Below are positions 8,382 to 17,657 of a stretch of DNA of 64,000 nt, one piece after another. The notes beneath the pieces are model-generated. The model was not told the DNA's origin. It made no database searches and was given only the letters and a program-made list of their open reading frames with translations. Every line of letters begins with the position of its first letter. Position 1 is the first letter of the stretch. The stretch comes from Bacteroidales bacterium (GTDB lineage: Bacteria; Bacteroidota; Bacteroidia; Bacteroidales; UBA932): positions 30,779 through 94,778 of the forward strand of contig JAFSSE010000012.1 of the NCBI GenBank assembly GCA_017445755.1. Direction: 5' to 3'. A program made the position numbers and the translations under genes.

Positions 8382-10391
8382 CTACCAGATGTGGACACGT
8401 TCGCTCTCCGGGCGGAACATCGGATCACCTTCGTGGATATCGAAGGCATCGAAGAAGGACTGGAAGTTCCGTAGCGAAACATTCACACGGTTAACCGCCA
8501 GGGAGTGGGGATCCATATTGGTAAGGCGGGCCTTTTCCTGGTCAGTGATGTTCTGGGCCCAGATGGCACCATAGGAGAGGTAGAAGCGCTGCTCCGGCGT
8601 AAAGCCGTCAATCAGCCCCTGGGGACGTCCTTTAATGGCATTCTGCATAGCCGAGAAGGCAATCGACAGGCCGCCGTGGTCGCCGATGTTCTCCCCGAGG
8701 GTGAAGCGGCCGTTCGCATGGACACCGGGAAGGACCTCAACCTCGTCGAACTGGGCTGCAAGGGCGTCTCCCTTCGCATCGAATTTCGCCTTATCCTCGT
8801 CCGTCCACCAGTTTACCATATTGCCGTTCGCGTCGAACATGGAACCCTGGTCATCGAAGCCGTGGGACATTTCATGGCCGATCACAACACCGATACCGCC
8901 ATAGTTGACCGGGTCGTCAGCGTAAGGATCGAAGAAGGGCTTCTGGAGAATACCCGCAGGGAAGCAGATCTCGTTCGTGGTCGGGTTGTAGTAGGCATTA
9001 ACAGTCTGCGGAGTCATGCCCCACTCGGTCTTGTCCGTCGGCTTTCCAAGCTTCGAAAGGTTGTCGGCGACATACCAGGCGCTGGCGTTCCTGAGGTTCT
9101 CGTAGTAGGTATTATCGGGATCGATGTCGAGGGTGCTGTAGTCCTTCCACTTGTCCGGATAGCCGATTTTAACCGTAAAGGAGGCAAGTTTTTCCCGGGC
9201 ACGGACCTTTGTCGTGTCGCTCATCCAGTCGAGGGCGTCAATATGCTCCCCGAGGGCGGTGCGGAGGTTCTCGACCAGGGCGACCATCTTCTTCTTGGAA
9301 CTCTCCGGGAAATAGCGGCTGACATACATCTGGCCGACGGCCTCCCCGAGGATGCCGTTAGGAACGCTCATGGCCCGTTTCCAGCGGGGCTGCTGCTCTT
9401 TCGCACCCGACATTTCGCGGGAATAGAACTCCCAGCTCGCGGTATAGAAATCATCCGAAAGGGCACCGGCCTGGTCGCTTACGAACTGGCAGAGGAGATA
9501 GTCCTTAAGGGTCTCCAGGGGAAGGGTGCTGAAAAGTTTGTCGAGCCCGTCAAAATAGGATGGCTGCTGGACGATAACTTTTTCCTGGGCAGGAATTCCG
9601 GCGGCTTCACTCATCCTGTCGAAACGGATTGCCGGCCACTTCGCGCAGATCTCTTCCGTAGACATCGGATTGTAGATGGCCATCATGTCGCGGTTCTGCT
9701 CCCTGCTCCAGAAAACCTCAGCCATAGCCATCTCAACGGTCATGTCGTTGGCGGCGACATCGGAAGGATTCTCAATCCCGGCGAGGGCGAGGACCTTCTC
9801 GAGATAAGCCACGTATGCGGCTTTGAGGTGGGCATTTTCCTCCTTGAGATAGTAGTCGCGGTCCCCCATTCCGAGGCCACCCTGGCCAAGGTAGAGAACC
9901 TGCATGTCGGAGTTTGCAAGGTCCGATTCCACACCGGCCCCGTAAAAACCACCCTCCCCGTAGAGATTCATCCTGCCGAGCCGGGTTGCAAGCTCGTCAA
10001 GGGAGGAAATCTGCCGGATCTCGGCAATATACGGCTGGATGGGCTCAGCTCCGAGGGCATTTCTCGTCGTGGAGTCAAGGGCCATCTTATACAGGTCCGA
10101 AATCTTCTGCTCGACAGTTCCGCGCTTTGCATTCATTTCCGACATGGAAGCGAACAGCTCATTGAGCTGCTTTCTGGTCGTTTCGGCAATGGCGTCGAAG
10201 GAGCCGTAGCGAGAAAACTCCGGCTTGAGCGGATTTTTCACCTGCCAGCCGCCGGTCGCATACTGATAGAAGTCAACCTTCGGACTGACCGTGGTATCGA
10301 GGTCGGTCAGATCAAGCGCAGGGGCGTGCTGTTTCGGAGCGCATGAGACCAGTGCAAGGAAAGGAATCATCATGATCAACAACTTTTTCAT
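8382..10391 (-). CDS. M13-family zinc endopeptidase (PepO/neprilysin-like) lipoprotein
   Basis: 669 residues. The N-terminus has a lipoprotein signal (lipobox LVSC, Cys about 17). The peptidase domain contains the zinc motif HEMSH (506-510) in GVVIGHEMSHGFDDQG, the third-ligand motif GENIGD (about 566-571) and the family's C-terminal end VHIW. M13 enzymes cleave short peptides; this one would face the periplasm or cell surface. It is the first gene of a pair with the LolE-like permease. No perfect -7 box was found upstream; TAAATTCG on the minus strand is the nearest match. Confidence 0.93.
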   Translation of the reverse strand: MKKLLIMMIPFLALVSCAPKQHAPALDLTDLDTTVSPKVDFYQYATGGWQVKNPLKPEFSRYGSFDAIAETTRKQLNELFASMSEMNAKRGTVEQKISDLYKMALDSTTRNALGAEPIQPYIAEIRQISSLDELATRLGRMNLYGEGGFYGAGVESDLANSDMQVLYLGQGGLGMGDRDYYLKEENAHLKAAYVAYLEKVLALAGIENPSDVAANDMTVEMAMAEVFWSREQNRDMMAIYNPMSTEEICAKWPAIRFDRMSEAAGIPAQEKVIVQQPSYFDGLDKLFSTLPLETLKDYLLCQFVSDQAGALSDDFYTASWEFYSREMSGAKEQQPRWKRAMSVPNGILGEAVGQMYVSRYFPESSKKKMVALVENLRTALGEHIDALDWMSDTTKVRAREKLASFTVKIGYPDKWKDYSTLDIDPDNTYYENLRNASAWYVADNLSKLGKPTDKTEWGMTPQTVNAYYNPTTNEICFPAGILQKPFFDPYADDPVNYGGIGVVIGHEMSHGFDDQGSMFDANGNMVNWWTDEDKAKFDAKGDALAAQFDEVEVLPGVHANGRFTLGENIGDHGGLSIAFSAMQNAIKGRPQGLIDGFTPEQRFYLSYGAIWAQNITDQEKARLTNMDPHSLAVNRVNVSLRNFQSFFDAFDIHEGDPMFRPESERVHIW

Positions 10392-10467
10392 AATCTTACT
10401 TTAATTATATTGCAAGTTGCGAATTTAAGCATTTTTGCAGATATTTGCACCAAATTTGATCCAAGAT

Positions 10468-10944
10468 ATGACTACAGAACAGAACAAGGAATACATGCGC
10501 GAGGCCATCCGTCTTGCAAGCGAGAGCGTCGAACGTGGCGGAGGCCCCTTTGGCGCCGTTATCGCAAAAGACGGGAAAATCATCGCAAGGGCTTCCAACT
10601 CCGTGACCCTTGAAAACGACCCTACGGCCCATGCCGAGGTCGCCTGCATCCGGGAGGCCTGCCGCGCCCTCGGGACCATCGATCTTTCCGGCTGCGAAAT
10701 CTACTCATCCTGCGAGCCCTGCCCGATGTGCCTCGGAGCCATTTACTGGGCTCACATCGACCGGATCTATTACGCAAATGACCGTAAAGATGCGGCTGAG
10801 ATAGGTTTCGACGACGATTTTATCTATGAGGAGATCGGGAAAAAGCCCGAGGACCGAAGGACTCCCCTCCTTCCTCTCCTGAGGGATGAAGGGCTGAAAT
10901 CATTCCGCCTCTGGAGCGAGAAAGAAGACAAGACGGAATACTGA
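10468..10944 (+). CDS. guaD: Nucleoside/guanine deaminase
   Basis: 158 residues, counting from ATG 10468; an upstream in-frame alternative would add 11 residues but lies in the promoter region. The zinc site is HAE (55-57) plus SCEPCPMC (Cys85, Cys88), the cytidine-deaminase-fold signature. The long match around DPTAHAEV and SGCEIYSSCEPCPMCLGAIYW fits Bacillus-type guanine deaminase better than TadA, which acts on tRNA. It would convert guanine to xanthine and ammonia in purine salvage. The DMT transporter gene begins 4 bases after the stop, suggesting joint expression, perhaps with a metabolite transporter. Confidence 0.85.
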   Translation: MTTEQNKEYMREAIRLASESVERGGGPFGAVIAKDGKIIARASNSVTLENDPTAHAEVACIREACRALGTIDLSGCEIYSSCEPCPMCLGAIYWAHIDRIYYANDRKDAAEIGFDDDFIYEEIGKKPEDRRTPLLPLLRDEGLKSFRLWSEKEDKTEY

Positions 10945-10948
10945 TCCG

Positions 10949-11860
10949 ATGATCGGTTTTTTCATACTTCTGACCCTTCTCATCGGCATTTCGATGCCGG
11001 TCCAGACCGCCGTCAACTCAGCCCTTGACAAAACGCTCGGAACGCCCCTGTCTGCGTCCTTCGCCGCCTTCTCCATAGGGACTATCATCAGCACTGTCAT
11101 TGCCGTCTGCACCTGTGGAAGCGCCGACTTCTCCCTCGTCCGGGATTTCCCATGGTACGCCTGGACAGGAGGAATCTGCGGGGTCACCGGAATTACCCTC
11201 TACATCGTCCTCTTTCCGAGGATAGGGAGCGTCCAGACTATCCTCCTTCCAATCCTTGGCCAGATAGCGACAGGAATGCTCATAGACCTCTTCGGCTGGT
11301 TCGGAATGAGCGCCAAGCCGCTTCCCCTCTCAGGGATCCTCGGCTTCCTCCTTGTCGTCGCAGGGGTTTGCATGGTAGTAATCAAAAAATCTGAAGAGGC
11401 GGACGGCCCGAAGGGCTCCAAACTGCCCTTCCAGCTTCTCGGAATCTTTGCCGGCGTCATGATCGCGTCCCAGAGCGCCATGAACGGGGCCCTCGCATCG
11501 ATGCTCCGCTCCCCCGCCGTCGCCTCGGCCATTTCCTTCATCTCGTCCACCCTTATCCTGATTGTCATCGTCCTCTTTTCAAAACGGGACCGGGAGTGTG
11601 TCCGTAGGATTCCGTCCGTCCCGAAGGTCTGGTGGCAGTGGACCGGCGGAGTTATCGGAAGCGGAATCGTCCTCGGCTTTGCGGCCGCAGCCCCGGTTCT
11701 CGGAGTCGGCCTGATGACTATTATCAGTATCCTCGGCCAGCTCTCCTGCAGCGTCGCAATCGACCGTTTCGGACTAATCGGGGTGCGGAAGAGGAAAATC
11801 TCTCCGATTCAGTATGCCGGACTCGCAGCAGTCCTTGCCGGATCCATTATCATATACTGA
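10949..11860 (+). CDS. DMT-family transporter (DUF606/YdcZ type, two-repeat)
   Basis: 303 residues with about ten membrane helices arranged as two related five-helix halves. Both halves start with a helix containing PVQTAVN or ASQSAMNG-like residues and both contain a GQL/GQI-x-x-S/T-x-x-x-ID-x-F-G motif (ILGQIATGMLIDLFGWFG and ILGQLSCSVAIDRFGLIG). This double repeat is the hallmark of DUF606/YdcZ members of the drug/metabolite transporter superfamily. The substrate is unknown; clustering with guanine deaminase hints at a nucleobase-related compound, but this is only context. The BASS-like transporter starts one base after its stop. Confidence 0.85.
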   Translation: MIGFFILLTLLIGISMPVQTAVNSALDKTLGTPLSASFAAFSIGTIISTVIAVCTCGSADFSLVRDFPWYAWTGGICGVTGITLYIVLFPRIGSVQTILLPILGQIATGMLIDLFGWFGMSAKPLPLSGILGFLLVVAGVCMVVIKKSEEADGPKGSKLPFQLLGIFAGVMIASQSAMNGALASMLRSPAVASAISFISSTLILIVIVLFSKRDRECVRRIPSVPKVWWQWTGGVIGSGIVLGFAAAAPVLGVGLMTIISILGQLSCSVAIDRFGLIGVRKRKISPIQYAGLAAVLAGSIIIY

Positions 11861-11861
11861 C

Positions 11862-12812
11862 ATGGGGCGGCTGAAGGAACTGTTGAAAGAATGGATGCTG
11901 CCCCTTGCCCTCGTCAGCGGCATTTCCATTTACCTCATCTACCACTTTATCCCGGCCCTCCATCCGATCGGCCCCGCCTGTCACCGGATCGTCTCCGTCT
12001 CCCAGCGGGTGACTATTGCAATAATGCTGTTCCTGCAGTTCGTAAAGGTCTCCCCTCATGATTTAAAACTTACCCGCTGGCATCTCTACGCCGCACTCTG
12101 CCAGCTTATCTCATCCTTCGGGGTCGCCCTTGTCGTGATGTACACCCCTCACGGTGAAATCCGGATTCTCCTCGAGTGCGCGATGATCTGCCTTATCTGT
12201 CCTACAGCGGCCGCAGCCGGGGTTATTACCGACCGTCTCGGCGGGACCCTCTCCGCCACCATGACCTACGTGGTCCTAATCAACACCCTTGCGACCTTCG
12301 CCATCCCGACTATGATACCGCTGATCCACCCCTCCGCTGAACTCGGTTTCTGGCAGTATGTCCTCGGGATTGCCGCGAAGATTTTCCCCCTGCTGCTGCT
12401 TCCCTGCCTCCTGGCATGGGCTGTCCGCTACTCCGCCAGACGGCTTCAGCGTTTCCTCATGAGACGGGCTCACTGGGCCTTCTATTTCTGGGGCGTGGGG
12501 CTCACCCTGGCCATGATCCTCGCGACAAGGGCTCTCGTCACCAGCTCTCTCGGTTTCGGAGTCATCCTCTGCATCGTCATGGTCTCCGTAGCTGTCTGCG
12601 CCCTCCAGTTCTTCGCCGGAAGGCATCTCGGGAAGGACCACGCCGAATGCATCACAGCCGGCCAGGCCCTGGGCCAGAAGAACACCGGCTTCATGATCTG
12701 GCTGGGATACGCCTACCTTACCCCGATCACTTCGGTCGTGGGCGGACTTTACGCCATCTGGCAGAACATTTTCAATTCATGGGAACTCTTCCGGCACGAG
12801 CATGGAAAATAA
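11862..12812 (+). CDS. BASS-like (bile acid:sodium symporter family) membrane transporter
   Basis: 316 residues, nine to ten membrane helices. ATG 11862 is chosen because the in-frame upstream codons lie inside the previous gene. Features shared with BASS/SBF-fold carriers are the PTAAAAGVITDRLGG segment in the middle and GQALGQKNTGFMIW near the C-terminus, the position of the conserved crossover motifs. The family moves organic anions or small metabolites with sodium. It directly follows the DMT transporter. The substrate cannot be inferred. A promoter box for the next gene begins at base 12817, just after its stop. Confidence 0.65.
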   Translation: MGRLKELLKEWMLPLALVSGISIYLIYHFIPALHPIGPACHRIVSVSQRVTIAIMLFLQFVKVSPHDLKLTRWHLYAALCQLISSFGVALVVMYTPHGEIRILLECAMICLICPTAAAAGVITDRLGGTLSATMTYVVLINTLATFAIPTMIPLIHPSAELGFWQYVLGIAAKIFPLLLLPCLLAWAVRYSARRLQRFLMRRAHWAFYFWGVGLTLAMILATRALVTSSLGFGVILCIVMVSVAVCALQFFAGRHLGKDHAECITAGQALGQKNTGFMIWLGYAYLTPITSVVGGLYAIWQNIFNSWELFRHEHGK

Positions 12813-12816
12813 TTCC

Positions 12817-12824
12817 TATATTTG
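12817..12824 (+). promoter_or_regulatory. -7 box TATATTTG for the HerA-like gene
   Basis: Perfect TAnnTTTG lying between the transporter stop and the HerA-like start, 26 bases before that ATG. Confidence 0.65.
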
Positions 12825-12850
12825 TACACAGACTAATAACACCCTAAGAT

Positions 12851-14488
12851 ATGCTTGACAAAGAACGCGGGCTGTACGTTGCCCACTCGGAAAACGGACC
12901 CATCTCTCTGGTTGGCAAGATGGCTAACCGCCACGGACTCATCGCCGGAGCTACCGGCACCGGAAAAACCGTAACCCTCCAGGTACTGGCGGAGACTTTC
13001 TGCCAGGCCGGCGTCCCCTGCTTCATGGCAGATATGAAAGGCGACGTCTCCGGCATCAGCCAGACGGGAAAACTCTCCAGCTTCATTGAGAAGCGCCTGC
13101 CCGAATTCGGCATCGAGGATCCCGCCTTCCAGGGCTGCCCTGTACGCTTTTTCGATGTTTTCGGAGAGCAGGGACACCCGATGAGGGCAACGATTTCGGA
13201 CATGGGCCCGGACCTTCTCGGGCGGCTCATGGAGCTGAATGAGACCCAGACCGGCGTTCTCAACATAGTCTTCAAGATTGCGGATGACAACGGGCTCCTT
13301 CTGATAGACCTGAAGGACCTTCGGGCCATGCTCAATTTCGTCGGACAGAACGCCGCGGAGTTTACGACCAAGTATGGAAACGTCACCGCCGCCTCGGTCG
13401 GCGCGATCCAGAGGGCTGTCCTCGCCCTGGAGACCCAGGGAGGAGAGAAGTTCTTCGGAGAACCGGCCTTCGACATCTATGACCTCCTCCAGTGCGAGGG
13501 CGGAAAAGGTATCATGAACGTACTTGCGGCCGACAAGCTGATGCTCCGTCCGAAACTCTACTCGACCTTCCTGCTCTGGCTCCTGTCGGAACTCTACTCG
13601 ACCCTCCCGGAAGTCGGCGACATGGATCTTCCGAAACTGGTCTTCTTCTTCGACGAGGCCCATATGCTCTTCGAGGATACCTCCAAGGCCCTTGTCAGTA
13701 AAATCGAACAGGTTATCCGCCTTATCCGTTCCAAGGGCGTCGGAATCTATTTCGTGACCCAGAGTCCGACCGATATCCCCGAGAACATCCTCGGCCAGCT
13801 CGGAAACCGTGTCCAGCACGCCCTCCGCGCCTATACCCCGAAGGACCAGAAGGCAGTAAAAACCGCCGCGGAGACCTTCCGCTCCAATCCCGCCTTTGAC
13901 ACCTACACAACCCTTCTCGAACTCGGAACGGGCGAAGCCCTCGTCTCCTTCCTCGATGAAAAGGGAGCCCCGAGAATAGTCGAACGCGCAAAGATTCTCT
14001 TCCCGCTCTCCCAAATCGGCGCAATTACGGAAGAGCAGCGCAAGCAGATTATCAACTCATCCCGTCTCTACGGCCGCTATGACCATGTCGTCGACCGCGA
14101 GAGCGCCTATGAACTGATCACCCAGGCGACTCAGGAGGCCGAGCGGCAGAAGGCCGAACTCGAAGCCGCCGAAGAGGCCGCCCGCCAGAAGGAACTCGAG
14201 GCGAAGGAAGCTGAAAAAGCGGCCAAGGAAGCAGCCAGGGCCGAACGCGAGGCCGCAAAGAAAGCCAAGAACAGTATCGGCTCCAAGGTTCTGAAATCCG
14301 TCCTCACCGCCGTAACCGGCGTAGTCGCCGCCGGCGTTGCCGACGCTGTCACCGGAAAAGTCACCGGCACGAAGAAGACCTCCTCGACCTCCACTACAAA
14401 GAAGGCCGTCACCAAGGCCACCAACGCTGCCACAAAGACCGTGACCCGCGAACTTACCCGCTCGATTCTCGGCAACTTGATTAAATAA
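12851..14488 (+). CDS. HerA-like/DUF853 ATPase
   Basis: 545 residues. Walker A GATGTGKT is at residues 33-40, followed by a conserved ADMKGDVSG segment; Walker B is VFFFDEAH (about 265-271), then an Arg-finger-like SKGVGIYFVTQSPTDIP stretch. This is the DUF853/YjgR group of HerA-type helicase-translocases, hexameric ATPases of unclear physiological role. Residues about 420-475 are an Ala/Glu/Lys-rich coiled coil, followed by a Thr/Lys-rich tail (KTSSTSTTKKAV). It has its own promoter and stands alone at the edge of the accessory island. No NurA nuclease gene is adjacent. Confidence 0.88.
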   Translation: MLDKERGLYVAHSENGPISLVGKMANRHGLIAGATGTGKTVTLQVLAETFCQAGVPCFMADMKGDVSGISQTGKLSSFIEKRLPEFGIEDPAFQGCPVRFFDVFGEQGHPMRATISDMGPDLLGRLMELNETQTGVLNIVFKIADDNGLLLIDLKDLRAMLNFVGQNAAEFTTKYGNVTAASVGAIQRAVLALETQGGEKFFGEPAFDIYDLLQCEGGKGIMNVLAADKLMLRPKLYSTFLLWLLSELYSTLPEVGDMDLPKLVFFFDEAHMLFEDTSKALVSKIEQVIRLIRSKGVGIYFVTQSPTDIPENILGQLGNRVQHALRAYTPKDQKAVKTAAETFRSNPAFDTYTTLLELGTGEALVSFLDEKGAPRIVERAKILFPLSQIGAITEEQRKQIINSSRLYGRYDHVVDRESAYELITQATQEAERQKAELEAAEEAARQKELEAKEAEKAAKEAARAEREAAKKAKNSIGSKVLKSVLTAVTGVVAAGVADAVTGKVTGTKKTSSTSTTKKAVTKATNAATKTVTRELTRSILGNLIK

Positions 14489-14502
14489 AGAACTCCGCCC
14501 GC

Positions 14503-16593
14503 TTAGAACTCCGCCGTAAAACGTACCGAAGGGAACAGCGGGAATATATAAATCTGTTTCCAGCACATATCCTCGGCATCATAGACCAGGGACACCGGAT
14601 TGTGCCTGTTCAGGAGATTGTATACTCCGGCATTCAAACTCATGGGATGCCGGTTCTTTTCCCATGATACGGTGCAGCCGAAATCCATCCGGATATATGC
14701 GGGCATACGGTAATTGTTTTTCCCCGAGTACCATTCGACAGGATCCGCTTCCTGCTCCTTAAGAAGCCACGGGGTAAACGACCCGACCGAGACTGTCTCG
14801 CAATGACCAGACTGGTATGTGAAGAATGCGTTCAGCCGGATATTGAATCCTGGTCTGGAAAGAAGAAGGCATGAACCGGTAGCGTTCAGGATGTGTGGGC
14901 GGTCAAACTGGGAAGGAAAAGGTTCGCCGCCATTAAGTTCAGCGAACAGGCGCGTAGAGTTGGAATAGGTATAGGCAAGCCGCAAGGACCATTCTTTCCT
15001 CTGATATTCAGCAAGGAACTCTATTCCCCTGGACGTGCCGGAACCGATGACGACGTCGCTTTTCCATCCGGACAGCGAGGGGCTGAATAGATTGACGGCG
15101 TTCCTGTAGTAAACAAGATTATCCATCCCCTTGTCGTAAACGTCTGCGGAAAGTGACAGGTTCTCTGCTCGATAAGACAGTCCGGCCGTCCACTGAAACG
15201 CCGTTTCATATGGAAGATCCCTGCTGGAAGGAACCATCAGATCCAGCGACCATCCCATGGGCAGCCCCTCGAGCTGATGGAAAAACTGGGAACGGTAATC
15301 AGCCGATAATTCTATGCTGAGCCCGCGCGACAGACCGATCGATGCCGCAACATCAAATTCCGGAACAAAGAACGATTCCGCCTTCTCGGGCTCTTCCGGA
15401 AAGTAGCGATAATTATTGACCCTTCCTCCGGCCCGAAACGTCAGCCAACGGAAAAGATTGCCGTTTATCTGGGAAAAGAGTGTCGTGAGGACGGACGGTC
15501 TGCTTTTTTCGGAAAACGCCGATTCCGAAACTGACGGCCTGTCGCCGGACTCAAGATCATATTTCGCTCCCGGGAGAAAGGATGAAACCTGGCCATTGAC
15601 TCCCAAAAGCAGATTTGTCTTTTTGCCGAGGCCGACTGTTCCGGAAGAAGAAAACGTTGCCTCCTTGACTGAACTCTCCACCGCGAAAGTATTCAGGGCT
15701 GAAAGCTCCTGCAGAAGCGTTTGATCAGACAGGAACCGATTCCAGGAAAGAGAGTTTTGTACCGTCCACCGTCCCCACTGCCCCTCATGCCGCAGCTGTG
15801 AAATCCAGTTGTTCCAGGAAAATGTCCCCTTTGCCTGACGATAGGCAAAATAATAAGAATCTGTCGAGTAAAACGAGCTGATACTTAAGTGGTTCTTGTT
15901 ACCAATCCGCCAATTGACCTTACCGAATGCATCATAGACTGTTCCGGAAGCATCCTCCAGGGCCCCGGAAAAGACCTTGCATCCCCTGAGAAGAAGGGGC
16001 GCGGCGACCCCTGCAGGTGAACCTCTAAGGGAACCTATAAAAGAAAGGCGGCCACTCTTGTCAGGGACACTGATGTCCCCTCCCAGAAGGAAAAGCGACC
16101 CGCTTACATGGCTTTTCAGCCGGGAGGGAATCTCCCGGGAAGTCGTCATGGCAATATGGGCCGAGGTAAAATTGCCATAGGCGGGAGAGAATCCGCCTAA
16201 AGAGATTCCGGCATCGGAACACACAGAAAGCGGAATTGCCTGGGTAAAGCCAAGAAGGTGGGAACTGCCATATACAGGGACACCGTCAAGGGTTATACGG
16301 CTGTTTCCTATGTTCCCTCCCCGCACATAGACTGCGGAACCTCCGTCTGACCCGGAAGACACGCCGGGAAGGAATTGGGTGAATTTAATAACATCGGGGT
16401 CGCCCATCGGAGTCACCTGTGACCTCAACGCAGTTTCCTGTACAGTATAACCGCCCCCGCCAAGGCGGATGAAACGGGACGATTCTTTGACGGCCGCTGC
16501 AAGGGTATCCTGACGTTCGGTCTCCTCCTGGGCGAAGAGCGCCCCGGAGACAAACAGTAGGGGGAAAAGCAGAATATGATGCAGTCGGGACAT
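14503..16593 (-). CDS. TonB-dependent outer-membrane receptor
   Basis: 696 residues. A signal peptide (cleavage after ALFA) leads into a short N-terminal segment and a plug domain with VYVRGGNIGNSRITLDGVPVYG (about 88-110), then a 22-strand-type barrel ending in FPSVRFTAEF, with terminal Phe as expected for BAM recognition. It is at the short end for the family and lacks the carboxypeptidase-D-like N-terminal domain common in Bacteroidota receptors. The ATG overlaps the stop of the DUF4249 gene by one base. It is the last gene of a three-gene operon with a cysteine peptidase and DUF4249 lipoprotein. Ligand unknown; peptide import is inferred from context. Confidence 0.9.
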   Translation of the reverse strand: MSRLHHILLFPLLFVSGALFAQEETERQDTLAAAVKESSRFIRLGGGGYTVQETALRSQVTPMGDPDVIKFTQFLPGVSSGSDGGSAVYVRGGNIGNSRITLDGVPVYGSSHLLGFTQAIPLSVCSDAGISLGGFSPAYGNFTSAHIAMTTSREIPSRLKSHVSGSLFLLGGDISVPDKSGRLSFIGSLRGSPAGVAAPLLLRGCKVFSGALEDASGTVYDAFGKVNWRIGNKNHLSISSFYSTDSYYFAYRQAKGTFSWNNWISQLRHEGQWGRWTVQNSLSWNRFLSDQTLLQELSALNTFAVESSVKEATFSSSGTVGLGKKTNLLLGVNGQVSSFLPGAKYDLESGDRPSVSESAFSEKSRPSVLTTLFSQINGNLFRWLTFRAGGRVNNYRYFPEEPEKAESFFVPEFDVAASIGLSRGLSIELSADYRSQFFHQLEGLPMGWSLDLMVPSSRDLPYETAFQWTAGLSYRAENLSLSADVYDKGMDNLVYYRNAVNLFSPSLSGWKSDVVIGSGTSRGIEFLAEYQRKEWSLRLAYTYSNSTRLFAELNGGEPFPSQFDRPHILNATGSCLLLSRPGFNIRLNAFFTYQSGHCETVSVGSFTPWLLKEQEADPVEWYSGKNNYRMPAYIRMDFGCTVSWEKNRHPMSLNAGVYNLLNRHNPVSLVYDAEDMCWKQIYIFPLFPSVRFTAEF

Positions 16594-17657
16594 TATTTGA
16601 AATCATCTTTATAGCCGCGGAGGGCCCGTTCCTGTTCACGGTAAACAAGGGCACCGAAAACTCCGGTGCCGCCCTGGATGTTTGAGTAGACGTTATCGTG
16701 GTCATACACGTAACGTATATCCCGACCTTTGTTTTGCTCTTTCTGGTAAATGTCTTTCAAATAAAGGTCCAGTTCATCAGAAACAGCATATATATCAAAT
16801 ATTCCGCCCTCTGTCGGTTCGTAGTCCCGCGGATAATCCGTAATCAGTATGAAACTCTGGTCGGAATATAGCGGAGAATCATTCAACTCGTCGTAGGGAT
16901 ATCCGTTTGTGAAGCCGGTAGGGAATCTGAGGCGCACCATCTGGCTATGCATCGGGAGATCTGAATATTTATCACGAATCCATATTTTCTGCGAAAAAAT
17001 TGATGTTTTCCAAAGCTTGACAGAATCTTTTCTGAAACACGGCAACTCTCCGACAGTCTTCTCTGTCTGATTAAAATCGTCGACAAGCGGATGCGTAGTC
17101 GCTATGTCCTGTCCCTCCTTATGAAAAATCCAAAGATTTGCGCTCTTTCTGTATGCTGCTCCCCTCAAGTCTTCATAAGTATAGTAATCATGGTAGAAAC
17201 GGCGGATTCTAAGTTCGCAAGAACAATAAAGGTAATTGATAACCAACCCGGGCCGTATCTTCATAAACTGTTTTACATAAAACTCCTGTGGGAAAGTCGT
17301 TTCCGCCGAAAGGATTTCCCTGTCTGCAGTCGATACGGAAAGAGAATAGCGGCCGCCATATTCCGGTACCATGGCGCAGGCCCACTCTGATTCGGTATTT
17401 CTTCTAAATTCCCAACACTCGTCCTGTCCCTTCCCGGACAGCATGACCCGGATACCGTCCGGGAGCGCCTGCGGCACTGCCGTCCCGTGCGGAGACAACA
17501 CCTTGAGGGAAAGGGTCTGCACCGAGTCCCGTGTCAGGATACAATGGACCGACAGCGGCAGATTCTCCGCCGGTGAGAAGTCCACCGGTTCCACACACGA
17601 TGCCATCAAGGCGGCGTACGCCGCCGCAGCAATCATATGTAAAACCTTATTGTTCAT
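16593..17657 (-). CDS. DUF4249 lipoprotein, partner of the TonB receptor
   Basis: 354 residues with a lipoprotein signal (lipobox LMASC). The body fits DUF4249: an N-terminal beta-sandwich-like region with GRYSLSVSTADREILSAETTFP and a C-terminal half rich in aromatic residues. DUF4249 genes are regularly found next to TonB receptors in Bacteroidota and are presumed surface-exposed accessory lipoproteins, by analogy with SusD. The coding sequence begins 11 bases inside the 3' end of the peptidase gene and ends 1 base inside the receptor gene, so all three are translationally coupled. Confidence 0.85.
   Translation of the reverse strand: MNNKVLHMIAAAAYAALMASCVEPVDFSPAENLPLSVHCILTRDSVQTLSLKVLSPHGTAVPQALPDGIRVMLSGKGQDECWEFRRNTESEWACAMVPEYGGRYSLSVSTADREILSAETTFPQEFYVKQFMKIRPGLVINYLYCSCELRIRRFYHDYYTYEDLRGAAYRKSANLWIFHKEGQDIATTHPLVDDFNQTEKTVGELPCFRKDSVKLWKTSIFSQKIWIRDKYSDLPMHSQMVRLRFPTGFTNGYPYDELNDSPLYSDQSFILITDYPRDYEPTEGGIFDIYAVSDELDLYLKDIYQKEQNKGRDIRYVYDHDNVYSNIQGGTGVFGALVYREQERALRGYKDDFK

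Noticed and set aside
8505-10346. 613-codon open frame opposite the M13 peptidase
   Set aside because: Antisense shadow: the peptidase has all family motifs, whereas this frame has none and no start signals.
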